Of a DNA stretch of 8,599 bases, positions 1-7,230 are shown one piece after another (within the stretch, counting starts at the first letter, position 1; each line of letters opens with the position of its first letter). The notes under the pieces are model-generated. The model was not told the DNA's origin and ran no database searches. It saw nothing but the letters and a program-made list of their open reading frames with translations. A program made the translations under genes and the position numbers. Source of the DNA: Gemmatimonadaceae bacterium (GTDB lineage Bacteria > Gemmatimonadota > Gemmatimonadetes > Gemmatimonadales > Gemmatimonadaceae); NCBI GenBank assembly GCA_013361745.1, contig JABFXM010000464.1, positions 1 through 8,599 of the forward strand, given 5' to 3'.

Positions 1-708
1 CAGACGGCCGGATTGGACGACGAGGCCATCGGCCGGCTGTTCGCCCTGCTCCGCGTGCGCTCCCCCGCCGAGCTCCGCGAGACGCTCGGTGTCGTGCCGC
101 GCGCGCTCGAGGAGCGGATCGCCGAGATCGAGCAGTATCTCGATTTCACCCAGCGACTGGGGGTCGGCGAGTACGTGCAGCTCGATCTCACCATCGTGCG
201 GGGGCTCGCCTACTACACGGGCATCGTCTTCGAGCTGTTCGACGCGAGGGGGGAATTTCGCGCGATCGCCGGCGGCGGACGGTACGACACGCTCCTCGCG
301 TCGCTCGGCGGCGCGGACCTGCCGGCGTTAGGGTTCGGGATGGGCGACGTCGTGCTCGGCGAGCTGCTCCGCGCGCGCGGGCTGATGCGGGTCAGCGCGA
401 AGGCGATCGACGTCTGGGTCGCCGGCGGGGAGCGCACGGTGGACTTGCAGAAGGTGATGTCGCTCGCGACGGCGTTGCGCGCGGAAGGACTGGCGGTGGA
501 GTACTCGCTCAAGCCGCAGCAGATCGCCAAACAGTTCAGGGCCGCGTCGACCGCGGGGGCGAAGCGTGCGGTGGTCGTACCGCTCGCGACCGACGCGGTG
601 GGCGGGACGGAGTACACGTTTCGGAATCTCGACTCCGGCGAGCAGACGAAGTATCCGGACGCGGACGCGGTGGTGCGCGCGCTCGCCGCGACACGTGGCG
701 CGCGCTGA
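1..708 (+). CDS. hisS: Histidyl-tRNA synthetase, C-terminal part (5' end outside window)
   Basis: Class II aminoacyl-tRNA synthetase that charges tRNA-His in the cytosol. The frame is open from base 1, so the gene is cut by the window edge; 235 codons are visible and the N-terminal motif 1 and 2 regions are missing. Counting from base 1, the HisRS signature RGLAYYTGIVFE is at residues 67-78 (canonical RGLDYYTGTVFE), GGGRYD at 91-96, and a motif 3-like segment GFGMGDVV at 111-118. A typical anticodon-binding domain follows at about 131-230. That domain argues against the HisZ paralogue, which lacks it. Motif 3 has no Glu-Arg pair (usual form GFAxGxERL); I believe this is a recognised HisRS subgroup and not decay. 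The stop lies 18 bp before proS, so the two synthetases are probably co-transcribed. Confidence 0.93.
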   Translation, partial: QTAGLDDEAIGRLFALLRVRSPAELRETLGVVPRALEERIAEIEQYLDFTQRLGVGEYVQLDLTIVRGLAYYTGIVFELFDARGEFRAIAGGGRYDTLLASLGGADLPALGFGMGDVVLGELLRARGLMRVSAKAIDVWVAGGERTVDLQKVMSLATALRAEGLAVEYSLKPQQIAKQFRAASTAGAKRAVVVPLATDAVGGTEYTFRNLDSGEQTKYPDADAVVRALAATRGAR

Positions 709-726
709 CGAACGAGGATCGGAAAC

Positions 727-2196
727 ATGGCGGACGAGAAGAAGCTGACCACCCGCGCGGAAGACTTCAGCGCCTGGTACAACGAGCTGGTGCTGCGCGC
801 CGAGCTCGCGGACTACGCGCCGGTGCGCGGCTGCATGGTCATCCGGCCTAACGGTTACGGGATCTGGGAGCGGATGCAGCAGACGCTCGACCAGATGTTC
901 AAGGACACCGGCCACAAGAACGCGTACTTCCCGCTCTTCATTCCGCAGAGCTTCCTCCAGAAGGAGGCGCAGCACGTCGAGGGCTTCGCGCCCGAGACGG
1001 CGGTCGTCACGCATGGCGGGGGCAAGGAGCTCGAGGAGCCGCTCATCGTCCGCCCGACGAGCGAGACGATCATCTACTCGATGTTCGCGAAGTGGGTGCA
1101 GAGCTATCGCGATCTCCCCGTCCTCATGAACCAGTGGGCGAACGTCGTCCGCTGGGAGATGCGGACGCGCCTCTTCCTGCGCACCCTCGAGTTCCTCTGG
1201 CAGGAGGGACACACCGCGCACGCCTCGCACGACGAGGCGGAGGAGGAGACGCGGAAGATGCTCGGCGTCTACCGCGACTTCATGGAAGGCTGGATGGCGA
1301 TGCCCGTCGTCACCGGCCAGAAGACCGAGAGCGAGAAGTTCGCGGGCGCACTGCGCACGTACTCGTGCGAGGCGATGATGCAGGACAACAAGGCCCTGCA
1401 GGCGGGCACCTCGCACAACCTCGGGCAGAACTTCGCGAAGGCCTTCGACCTCAAGTTCCAGAGCGAGTCTGGCGCGATGGAGTACGCCTGGAACACGAGC
1501 TGGGGCGTCTCGACGCGGATGGTCGGTGGTCTCGTGATGACGCACTCCGACGACAAGGGGCTCGTCTGTCCCCCGCGCCTCGCGCCCCTCGAGCTGGTGA
1601 TCGTGCCGATCTACCGAACCGACGAGGAGCGCTCCCGTGTTCTGGAGGGCGCGAATCGTCTCAAGCGCTCCCTCGACGACTGGGAGCGCCGCGCCCCCGG
1701 TCGCATGCGCGGCGAGAACGACGCGCGCGACGGGATGAAGCCGGGCGCCAAGTACTATCACTGGGAGCTCCGCGGAGTCCCGCTCCGCATGGAGCTCGGC
1801 CCTCGCGACATCGAGAAGGGGCAGTGCGTCATCGTGCGTCGCGACACCGGCGAGAAGGCGAGCGTGAACCTTCTCGCGATCGGCGAGGAGGTACACGAGC
1901 GGCTCATCGTCATGCAGGACGACATGCTCATCGCCGCGCGCGAGCGTCGCGAGAAGCACTCCGTCCGCCACGCGATCTCCTACGACGACTTCAAGTCGCT
2001 CATGGACGGAGAGGGCGCGTTCGTCTACGCGGGCTGGTGCGGGAGTGCCGAGTGCGAGGCGAAGGTGAAGGAGGAGACGAAGGCGACGATCCGTTGTCTT
2101 CCCGACGAGGAGTTCCGTTCGGCCGACACCCCGACGAAGTGCCTCCGCTGCGGGAAGGCGTCGACGGAGGAGGCGCTGTGGGCGAGGGCCTACTGA
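727..2196 (+). CDS. proS: Prolyl-tRNA synthetase, archaeal/eukaryote-like (Thermus) type
   Basis: Class IIa synthetase that activates proline and charges tRNA-Pro. At 489 residues it matches the short ProRS type without the bacterial INS editing domain. Visible marks: RPTSET at residues 109-114 (TSE motif), motif 2 around NVVRWE (139-144) followed by [20 protein letters not shown], and motif 3 ending [10 protein letters not shown] (R284) after VMTHSDDKG. An anticodon-binding domain follows at about 288-390, then the C-terminal zinc-binding domain with candidate ligands C438, C443, C472 and C475. The protein ends in Tyr (ARAY), as this type usually does; in Thermus ProRS this terminal Tyr reaches the active site. 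The ATG at 727 has GAGG at 714-717. The last 19 bases overlap lysA. Complete, with no missing key residue seen. Confidence 0.97.
   Translation: MADEKKLTTRAEDFSAWYNELVLRAELADYAPVRGCMVIRPNGYGIWERMQQTLDQMFKDTGHKNAYFPLFIPQSFLQKEAQHVEGFAPETAVVTHGGGKELEEPLIVRPTSETIIYSMFAKWVQSYRDLPVLMNQWANVVRWEMRTRLFLRTLEFLWQEGHTAHASHDEAEEETRKMLGVYRDFMEGWMAMPVVTGQKTESEKFAGALRTYSCEAMMQDNKALQAGTSHNLGQNFAKAFDLKFQSESGAMEYAWNTSWGVSTRMVGGLVMTHSDDKGLVCPPRLAPLELVIVPIYRTDEERSRVLEGANRLKRSLDDWERRAPGRMRGENDARDGMKPGAKYYHWELRGVPLRMELGPRDIEKGQCVIVRRDTGEKASVNLLAIGEEVHERLIVMQDDMLIAARERREKHSVRHAISYDDFKSLMDGEGAFVYAGWCGSAECEAKVKEETKATIRCLPDEEFRSADTPTKCLRCGKASTEEALWARAY
2166..2173 (+). promoter_or_regulatory. Shine-Dalgarno site of lysA, inside proS
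   Basis: The purine run GGAGGAGG sits within the last proS codons. Its first GGAGG ends 7 bases before the GTG at 2178. It decides the lysA start, because the open frame continues far upstream without a better site. It also implies that ribosomes finishing proS help to start lysA. Confidence 0.7.
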
Positions 2197-3494
2197 CCTC
2201 GCACCGCGACGCCGCGCCGCGCGCCGAGGCGGGCTTCGTCCGTCGCGACGGCTGGCTGCACGCCGACGCCGTCGCGCTCGCGGACATCGCAGGCTTTGCC
2301 GGCACGCCGGCATACGTGTACAGCGCGTCCGTCGTCCGCGCGCAGTACGCGCGACTCGACGCCGCGCTCGAGGGCGTCCCGCATCGCCTTCACTACAGCG
2401 TGAAGGCGAACGGAAACCTCGCGCTGCTCGCCCTTCTGCGCGAGCTCGGCGCGGGGGTGGACATCGTGTCCGCTGGCGAGCTCTATCGCGCGCAACGCGC
2501 CGGCTTCGGCGGTCGCGACGTCGTCTTCAGTGGCGTCGGCAAGACCGTCACTGAGCTCGAGCAGGCAGTCGCGGCCGACGTGAAGCTGGTGAATGTCGAG
2601 TCGGAAGCCGAGCTGCGACTCCTCGCCGACGTCGCGCGCCGCGTCGGGCGTGTCGTTCCCGTCGCGCTCCGGGTGAATCCCGAGGTCGAGGTCGAGACGG
2701 CGCACCACTACACGCGCACCGGCGCGCGCGGCGACAAGTTCGGCATCCCCTACGACGAAGCGCGTGAGGTCGCGCGTCTCGCGTCGTCGCTCGAGGGCAT
2801 CAGGCTCGCCGGTCTCGACATGCACATCGGCTCGCAGCTCACGCGCATCGAGCCGTACGCCGACGGCCTCGCGCGGCTGCTGGAGCTGCGCGCGAACATC
2901 GATGCCGACGGTGGCGGCGAGGGACTTCGCTACCTCGACATCGGTGGTGGGCTCGGCGTCACCTATGACGCCGAGTCGGAGGCCGACCTCGATGCCTTTG
3001 CGCGCATCGTCGTTCCCGCGGCGAAGGCGAGTGGTCTCGAGCTCGTGATGGAGCCGGGACGCTTCCTCGTCGGAAACGCGGGGGTGCTGCTGACGCGCGT
3101 GCTGTACCGGAAGCGCAGTGGCGGAAAGGACTACGTCATCACCGACGCCGGGATGACCGAGCTGCTGCGTCCGTCGCACTACAACGCGTTCCACCGAATC
3201 GAGCCCATCGGTCCGGCCGGCGAGGCGGGCGTCGTCGACGTCGTCGGACCGGTGTGCGAGAGCGGCGACTTCTTCGCCCGCGACCGCTCGCTCGGCGACG
3301 TCGAGCCTGGCGACCTGCTCGCGATCAGCTCCGCCGGCGCCTACGGCGCGGTGATGTCGTCGCAGTACAACGCCCGGCCGCGCGTTCCCGAGATTCTCGT
3401 GGACGGCGAGCGTGTGGCGCTGGCCCGCGAGCGTGAATCGTTCGAGGACCTCGTGCGGCACGAGAACGCGACTCCGGAATGGAGGACTCTCTGA
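2178..3494 (+). CDS. lysA: Diaminopimelate decarboxylase
   Basis: PLP-dependent enzyme that decarboxylates meso-diaminopimelate to L-lysine, the last step of the DAP pathway. It has 438 residues, near the family norm. The N-terminal alanine-racemase-like TIM barrel carries the PLP lysine in HYSVKAN (K76), the DMHIGSQ segment with H216, and the glycine loop DIGGGLGV (G256-G258) that binds the PLP phosphate. EPGRFLVG (from E292) is the family signature at the domain junction. The C-terminal beta domain has GPVCESGD (C360, E361, the active-site cysteine contributed across the dimer) and [15 protein letters not shown] (Y389, Y397). I chose the GTG at 2178 because a strong GGAGG precedes it and homology begins soon after, at about residue 20; the open frame extends upstream across proS only as a GC-rich shadow. 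It overlaps proS by 19 bp and its stop overlaps the next start. Confidence 0.95.
   Translation: MGEGLLTSHRDAAPRAEAGFVRRDGWLHADAVALADIAGFAGTPAYVYSASVVRAQYARLDAALEGVPHRLHYSVKANGNLALLALLRELGAGVDIVSAGELYRAQRAGFGGRDVVFSGVGKTVTELEQAVAADVKLVNVESEAELRLLADVARRVGRVVPVALRVNPEVEVETAHHYTRTGARGDKFGIPYDEAREVARLASSLEGIRLAGLDMHIGSQLTRIEPYADGLARLLELRANIDADGGGEGLRYLDIGGGLGVTYDAESEADLDAFARIVVPAAKASGLELVMEPGRFLVGNAGVLLTRVLYRKRSGGKDYVITDAGMTELLRPSHYNAFHRIEPIGPAGEAGVVDVVGPVCESGDFFARDRSLGDVEPGDLLAISSAGAYGAVMSSQYNARPRVPEILVDGERVALARERESFEDLVRHENATPEWRTL
3481..3485 (+). promoter_or_regulatory. Shine-Dalgarno site choosing the metallophosphoesterase start
   Basis: GGAGG lies 8 bases before the ATG at 3494 and just after another in-frame ATG at 3479. 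The 3479 ATG has no purine-rich site of its own, so the site supports the downstream start, which overlaps the lysA TGA as TGATG. Confidence 0.65.
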
Positions 3495-4003
3495 TGCTCG
3501 TTGGCCTGATGGCGGACAGCCACGACCGGCTCCCCGCGATCGCGGAGCTGGTGAAGCGCATGCAGGAGAAGGGAGCCGAGTTCATTCTCCACGCCGGCGA
3601 CTACTGCTCGCCCTTCGCGCTGCAGCCGTTCTTCGACGCGCAGATGCCGCTGAGCGGCGTCTTCGGACGGAATGACGGTGATCGCGAGGGTATCCGCGCG
3701 AAGGCGCAGCAGGGGATGGGCGTCGAACTGTACGAGTCGCCGCACAGCTTCGACGTGGGCGGCAAGCGCATCCTCATCGTGCACGACATCGGCGACGTGA
3801 ACGACCGCTCGATCGAGGGCCACGCGCTCGTCCTGCACGGATGTTCGCACCAGCGCTCCGAGGAGCGGCGAGGCAACGTCGTCATCGTCAATCCGGGCGA
3901 GGCTTGCGGCTGGCTGAGCGGCAAGCCCTCCGCCGCGGTGCTCGACCTCGACGCGCTGCGCGTCGAGTGGATCACCCTCGAAGGGCCGCAATGGTCCACC
4001 TGA
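3494..4003 (+). CDS. YfcE/MJ0936-family metallophosphoesterase with altered GHTH motif
   Basis: Small calcineurin-like phosphoesterase of 169 residues, cytosolic, with no signal peptide or membrane segment. Family members hydrolyse phosphodiesters with two bound metal ions; the natural substrate is usually unknown. Expected metal-site residues are present in order: D8 and H10 (ADSHD), D36 (HAGDY), N60 (GRND) and H97 (VHD). The usual GHTH is GCSH here: C117 replaces the first histidine and H119 is kept. H115 lies two residues upstream and could compensate. The tail contains [12 protein letters not shown], typical of this subfamily. The start at 3494 follows GGAGG and overlaps the lysA stop by one base, which suggests translational coupling. 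ATG 3479 would add five residues (MEDSL) and is less likely. A link to lysine metabolism is not implied by position alone. Confidence 0.88.
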   Translation: MLVGLMADSHDRLPAIAELVKRMQEKGAEFILHAGDYCSPFALQPFFDAQMPLSGVFGRNDGDREGIRAKAQQGMGVELYESPHSFDVGGKRILIVHDIGDVNDRSIEGHALVLHGCSHQRSEERRGNVVIVNPGEACGWLSGKPSAAVLDLDALRVEWITLEGPQWST

Positions 4004-4040
4004 CCACGCGCTGCCCGACGCACACTCTTCGTTGAAACCG

Positions 4041-5585
4041 ATGGCCTCGCGCATCCTCATCATCGACTACGGCTCGCAGTACACGCAGCTCATCGCGCGT
4101 CGCGTCCGCGAGGCCCGCGTCTACTCCGAGATCCATCCGCCGACACGCACTGTTGAATGGGTGCGCCAGTGGAAGCCGACGGGAATCATCCTCAGCGGCG
4201 GTCCCTGCTCGGTCTACGGCGAGAATGTTCCCACCGCGCAGAAGGAGCTGCTCGAGATCGCGCCGGTGCTCGGCGTGTGCTACGGGATGCAGCTCATCGC
4301 GCACATCGAGGGCGGCGCGGTCGAGCGCGCGGGGCGCCGCGAGTACGGCCGCGCCGAGGTGGAGCTGACGGAGCACGCGGGTGTCTTCGCCGGGATGGGC
4401 TCGCAGCCGATCACCGCGTGGATGAGCCATGGCGACCATGTCGAGCGGCCGCCGCGCGGCTATGTCGTCACGGCGCGCAGCGCGAACACGCCGGTCGCGG
4501 CGATGCGCCACGAGACGAAGCCGATCCACGCGGTGCAGTTCCACCCGGAGGTCGCGCACACCCCGCGCGGTGGTGAGATCATCTCGAACTTCCTCTTCGA
4601 GATCTGCGGCGCCGAGCCCTCGTGGACCCCTGGCGCCTTCATCGAGGACGAGGTGCGCAAGATCCGCGAGCTCGTCGGAGCCAAGCGCGTGATCTGCGGT
4701 CTGTCGGGCGGCGTCGACTCGAGCGTCGCCGCGGCGCTCGTCCATCGCGCGATCGGCGATCAGCTCACCTGCGTCTTCGTCGACACGGGATTGCTGCGCC
4801 TCGGTGAGCGCGAGCAGGTGGAGCGGACCTTCCGCGCGAACCTCGGCATCCATCTCGTCACGGTCGACGCGGCCGATCGCTTCCTCGGCGCGTTGAAGCA
4901 GGTCGAAGATCCGGAGAAGAAGCGTCGCGCGATCGGCCACACCTTCATCGACGTCTTCGAGGACGCGACGAGCGAGCACGCGAAGGGCGCCGAGTTCCTC
5001 GTGCAGGGGACGCTCTACCCCGACGTGATCGAGTCCGCCTCACCGACCGGTGGCCCGTCGGTGACGATCAAGACGCACCACAACGTCGGCGGTCTGAAGC
5101 CCGACATGAAGTTCAAGCTCATCGAGCCGCTGCGTGAGCTGTTCAAGGACGAGGTGCGCAACGTCGGCCGCGAGCTGGGGCTGCCGGAGGAGATGGTGGG
5201 CCGGCACCCGTTCCCCGGTCAGGGCCTCGCGATTCGCATCCTCAGCGACGTGAGCCGGGACAAGCTCGACGTCCTCCGCAAGGCGGACTCCATCTACCTC
5301 GAGGAGATTCGCTCCGCCGGATTGTACGACGACATCTGGCAGGCGTTCGCGGTACTGCTGCCCGTGCGCAGCGTCGGCGTCATGGGCGACGAGCGCACCT
5401 ACGACAACGTCGTCGCCCTCCGCGCGGTCACGTCCGTGGATGGGATGACCGCCGACTGGTACCACTTCCCGCACGACGTGATGGGCGTGATCTCCAACCG
5501 CATCATCAACGAGGTGGACGGCGTGAACCGCGTCGTCTACGACGTCAGCTCGAAGCCGCCGGCGACCATCGGCCCCCCCCCCTGA
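4041..5585 (+). CDS. guaA: GMP synthase (glutamine-hydrolysing), with atypical C-terminus
   Basis: Two-domain enzyme of 514 residues that converts XMP to GMP using ATP and glutamine, in de novo purine synthesis. The N-terminal class I glutamine amidotransferase domain has GVCYGMQ with nucleophile C80, and QFHPEV with H168 and E170. The ATP-pyrophosphatase domain has the PP-loop SGGVDSS (222-228). The C-terminal dimerisation domain carries KTHHNVGG and [15 protein letters not shown]. The end is odd: after SSKPPATI most GuaA proteins finish with EWE, whereas this one reads GPPP and stops, encoded by a run of ten C. No frame around the run restores EWE. The start at ATG 4041 fits the usual N-terminus (MxxRILIxDYGSQ); no clear Shine-Dalgarno is seen, and a TTG at 4032 is possible. 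The 37-bp gap to the previous gene is compatible with one operon. Confidence 0.96.
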   Translation: MASRILIIDYGSQYTQLIARRVREARVYSEIHPPTRTVEWVRQWKPTGIILSGGPCSVYGENVPTAQKELLEIAPVLGVCYGMQLIAHIEGGAVERAGRREYGRAEVELTEHAGVFAGMGSQPITAWMSHGDHVERPPRGYVVTARSANTPVAAMRHETKPIHAVQFHPEVAHTPRGGEIISNFLFEICGAEPSWTPGAFIEDEVRKIRELVGAKRVICGLSGGVDSSVAAALVHRAIGDQLTCVFVDTGLLRLGEREQVERTFRANLGIHLVTVDAADRFLGALKQVEDPEKKRRAIGHTFIDVFEDATSEHAKGAEFLVQGTLYPDVIESASPTGGPSVTIKTHHNVGGLKPDMKFKLIEPLRELFKDEVRNVGRELGLPEEMVGRHPFPGQGLAIRILSDVSRDKLDVLRKADSIYLEEIRSAGLYDDIWQAFAVLLPVRSVGVMGDERTYDNVVALRAVTSVDGMTADWYHFPHDVMGVISNRIINEVDGVNRVVYDVSSKPPATIGPPP

Positions 5586-5620
5586 CCCCTTACCTCCGAC
5601 CCCTTCAATTCAGACTCCTT
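5573..5620. repeat. C10 homopolymer followed by degenerate C-rich heptad/direct repeats
   Basis: Ten consecutive C occupy 5573-5582, then the guaA stop. GACCCCTT occurs at 5584-5591 and again at 5598-5605, with the near copy GACTCCTT at 5613-5620; steps are 14 and 15 bases. Read in sevens from 5583 the DNA is TGACCCC, TTACCTC, CGACCCC, so it looks like a decayed heptanucleotide array. It spans the short convergent gap between guaA and ptsN and enters both gene ends. No hairpin with a T run is visible, so I do not call a terminator. Confidence 0.5.
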
Positions 5621-6062
5621 TTTCCTCGAGCAGCTTCAGGAACTGGACGTTCTCCGTCAGGCCGAGCAGTCGCTGCGGGACGTCGGACTCCTTGCTGAAC
5701 TGCGCGATCTTGCCGAGCACGGGCAGGTACTGGTTCGAGACCTCGAGCGGCGGCGCGACGATGAGGAAGAAGAAGTTCACCGGCTTCTCGTCGATCGCCT
5801 TGAAGTCGACGCCGCTCGCCTTCCGCCCGAAGGCGACGCGCAGCTTGTTCACGACCAGCGAGCGGCAGTGCGGGATCGCGATCCCGCGCCCGATCCCCGT
5901 CGAGCCGAGGTTCTCACGGCGCTTCAGCATCTTGAAGAGCATCCCCTCGCTCTTCTCGTCGAGCTTCAGCAGCCCGATGAGCTCCTTGAGAACCTCGTCC
6001 TTGGTCGTCCCCTCCAGATCCAGCTTGATGGCGTCTTCCGAGAAGAACTCGCGCAATTCCAT
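5610..6062 (-). CDS. ptsN: PTS EIIA (fructose/nitrogen type, PtsN-like) regulatory protein
   Basis: Protein of 150 residues from the PTS EIIA-2 family, the family of EIIA-Ntr. Such proteins accept a phosphoryl group on histidine from an HPr-like carrier and, in the nitrogen PTS, act as regulators of potassium and nitrogen or carbon physiology and not in sugar uptake. The active site is seen in GIGRGIAIPHCRS, with H65 as the phosphorylated residue, preceded by RRENLGSTG. The later KPVNFFFLIVAPP and the YLPVLGKIAQF helix are also typical. No EIIB or EIIC domain and no other PTS gene is present, which favours a regulatory role; the exact PtsN assignment is inferred from this. The ATG at 6062 has AGGAAA nine bases upstream. 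The gene is convergent with guaA and divergent from dusB. Confidence 0.88.
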   Translation of the reverse strand: MELREFFSEDAIKLDLEGTTKDEVLKELIGLLKLDEKSEGMLFKMLKRRENLGSTGIGRGIAIPHCRSLVVNKLRVAFGRKASGVDFKAIDEKPVNFFFLIVAPPLEVSNQYLPVLGKIAQFSKESDVPQRLLGLTENVQFLKLLEEKGV

Positions 6063-6071
6063 CTATCGAAG

Positions 6072-6077
6072 TTTCCT
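6072..6077 (-). promoter_or_regulatory. Shine-Dalgarno site of ptsN
   Basis: On the minus strand AGGAAA lies nine bases before the ATG at 6062. It supports this start over internal alternatives. Confidence 0.55.
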
Positions 6078-6108
6078 GTTTGGTCGAGCGGGAGCGTGGC
6101 GGTGGTCA

Positions 6109-6118
6109 CACGATCGTG
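6109..6118. promoter_or_regulatory. Perfect 10-bp palindrome at the expected ptsN transcription start
   Basis: CACGATCGTG is its own reverse complement. It lies 3 to 12 bases downstream of the predicted -10 box, so it covers the expected first transcribed base (about 6114). A dimeric repressor bound here would block ptsN transcription. Short GC-rich palindromes also arise by chance, so the operator role is only a suggestion. Confidence 0.3.
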
Positions 6119-6120
6119 GA

Positions 6121-6149
6121 ATCTTACCCGAGCGCCTGAACAGTGTCAA
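6121..6149 (-). promoter_or_regulatory. Sigma70-type promoter of ptsN
   Basis: On the minus strand a perfect -35 box TTGACA (6149-6144) is followed after exactly 17 bases by TAAGAT (6126-6121), four of six matches to TATAAT. The expected transcript start is near 6114, giving a leader of about 52 bases before the ptsN ATG. In DNA this GC-rich a full TTGACA with ideal spacing is unlikely to be casual, and it faces the only gene starting on this strand. Confidence 0.7.
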
Positions 6150-6192
6150 ACCCTTAGGTTGCACGCATTTCCGCGATCCGGTAACTTCGAGT

Positions 6193-7230
6193 ATGCCGCG
6201 TCGCGCCTTCCCGTTCCCGCTCGCGCCCGAGGTGCCGCTCTACCTCGCGCCCATGGCCGGAGTCTCCGAGTCGCCCTTCCGGCGCCTTTGCCGCGCGCAT
6301 GGCGCCGACGTCGTCGTCACGGAGTTCCTCTCCGCCGAGGGAATCCGTCGCGAGAACGAGGCGACGATCTCGAAGCTGCGCTTCGAGGCGAGCGAGCGTC
6401 CGATTGGCGTGCAGATCTTCGGCGCCGACCCGCAGGCGATGGGAGAGGCCGCGGCCTTCGTCACCGACGTCTTCCAGCCCGAGTTCATCGACATCAACTT
6501 CGGCTGCCCGGTCAAGAAGGTCGTCAAGCGCAACGGCGGCTCGGGATGCCTCAAGGATCTCGGCCTCGTGCAGGAGGTCATCCGCGCCGTGGCGCGCGCG
6601 ACGAGCCTCCCCGTCACGGTGAAGATCCGCAGCGGCTGGAGCGAGGAGATGCGCGATCCGGTCACGATCGCGCTGCGCTGCCAGGATGCCGGAGCGCGCA
6701 TGCTGACCCTGCACCCGCGCACGCGCTCGCAGATGTACAGCGGCAATGCGCGCTGGGAGGAGATCGCCGCCGTCACGCAGGCGCTCGACATCCCGGTGCT
6801 CGGCAACGGCGACATCAAGACTCCGGCGGACGCGATCCGCATGCATCGCGAGACCGGCTGCACGGGCATCATGATCGCGCGGGGCTCCTTCGGCCAGCCG
6901 TGGATCTTCGCGCAGACCCGCGCGATGCTCGAGGGGAAGCCGGTCCCGCCCGACCCGACGGTCGAGGAGCGCTTTCGCATCGCGCTGGAGCACGCGCGGA
7001 TGGCCGATGCCTACGAGCCCGACCGCCGCGGCGCGGCGATCGAGTTTCGCAAGCACCTCGGCTGGTACGCGAAGGGACTTCCCGGCTCGGCGGAGCTTCG
7101 CAAGAAGCTCCACGCGGTCACCTCGCTCGGCGAGGTCGAGGGAATCTTCGCCGACTATCTCGCGCACGGCGAACGCTACGCCGACACGCAGCGCGATCCC
7201 GAGCGCGACCTCGAGGTCGCCGAAGCGTGA
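6193..7230 (+). CDS. dusB: tRNA-dihydrouridine synthase (DusB-like)
   Basis: FMN enzyme of 345 residues that reduces specific uridines in the tRNA D-loop to dihydrouridine with NADPH. The N-terminal FMN-binding TIM barrel begins with LAPMAGVSESPFRRL. The catalytic cysteine is in NFGCPVKKV (C105). K144 (VKIRSGW) and H174/R176 (LHPRT) are expected FMN or uridine contacts. GNGDI (204-208) and IMIARGSFGQPWIF (226-239) form the FMN phosphate site, and a helical tRNA-binding domain follows at about 245-330. Which Dus subgroup applies, and so which uridine is modified, is inferred from general resemblance to DusB. The ATG at 6193 is the only sensible start before the conserved region; no Shine-Dalgarno is visible, so a very short or absent leader is possible. 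The last four bases overlap larB. Confidence 0.92.
   Translation: MPRRAFPFPLAPEVPLYLAPMAGVSESPFRRLCRAHGADVVVTEFLSAEGIRRENEATISKLRFEASERPIGVQIFGADPQAMGEAAAFVTDVFQPEFIDINFGCPVKKVVKRNGGSGCLKDLGLVQEVIRAVARATSLPVTVKIRSGWSEEMRDPVTIALRCQDAGARMLTLHPRTRSQMYSGNARWEEIAAVTQALDIPVLGNGDIKTPADAIRMHRETGCTGIMIARGSFGQPWIFAQTRAMLEGKPVPPDPTVEERFRIALEHARMADAYEPDRRGAAIEFRKHLGWYAKGLPGSAELRKKLHAVTSLGEVEGIFADYLAHGERYADTQRDPERDLEVAEA

Noticed and set aside
328..2313. Long minus-strand open frame (661 codons) opposite hisS and proS
   Set aside because: It lies antisense to well-conserved genes, is composed mainly of Arg, Ala, Leu, Val and His, and shows no domain. Such frames are common in GC-rich DNA where the coding strand has strong third-position G/C.
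2190..3461. Minus-strand open frame of 423 codons opposite lysA
   Set aside because: Antisense to conserved lysA, no recognisable motif and no ribosome binding site; explained by codon bias.
1092..3494. Possible 800-residue fusion running from an alternative proS frame into lysA
   Set aside because: The first 360 or so residues are a low-complexity shadow of proS in another frame. A GTG with GGAGG at 2178 gives a normal-length LysA.
4004..4040. Riboswitch or regulatory leader in front of guaA
   Set aside because: Only 37 bases separate the genes, too short for a purine riboswitch, and no motif is seen.
3972..4979. Minus-strand open frame of 335 codons opposite guaA
   Set aside because: Antisense to a highly conserved gene, with composition typical of a shadow frame.
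5586..5625. Terminator between guaA and ptsN
   Set aside because: The gap has C-rich repeats and a short T run, but no inverted repeat capable of a stable stem is visible on either strand.
6159..6187. TTGCAC-17 bp-TAACTT as a dusB promoter
   Set aside because: Each box matches the consensus at only three of six positions and would place the transcript start on the ATG itself. It is too weak to call, although a leaderless dusB transcript is not excluded.
5692..6192. Upstream extension of dusB by 167 codons
   Set aside because: The extension is antisense to ptsN and crosses the intergenic promoter region; the Dus family starts just after ATG 6193.
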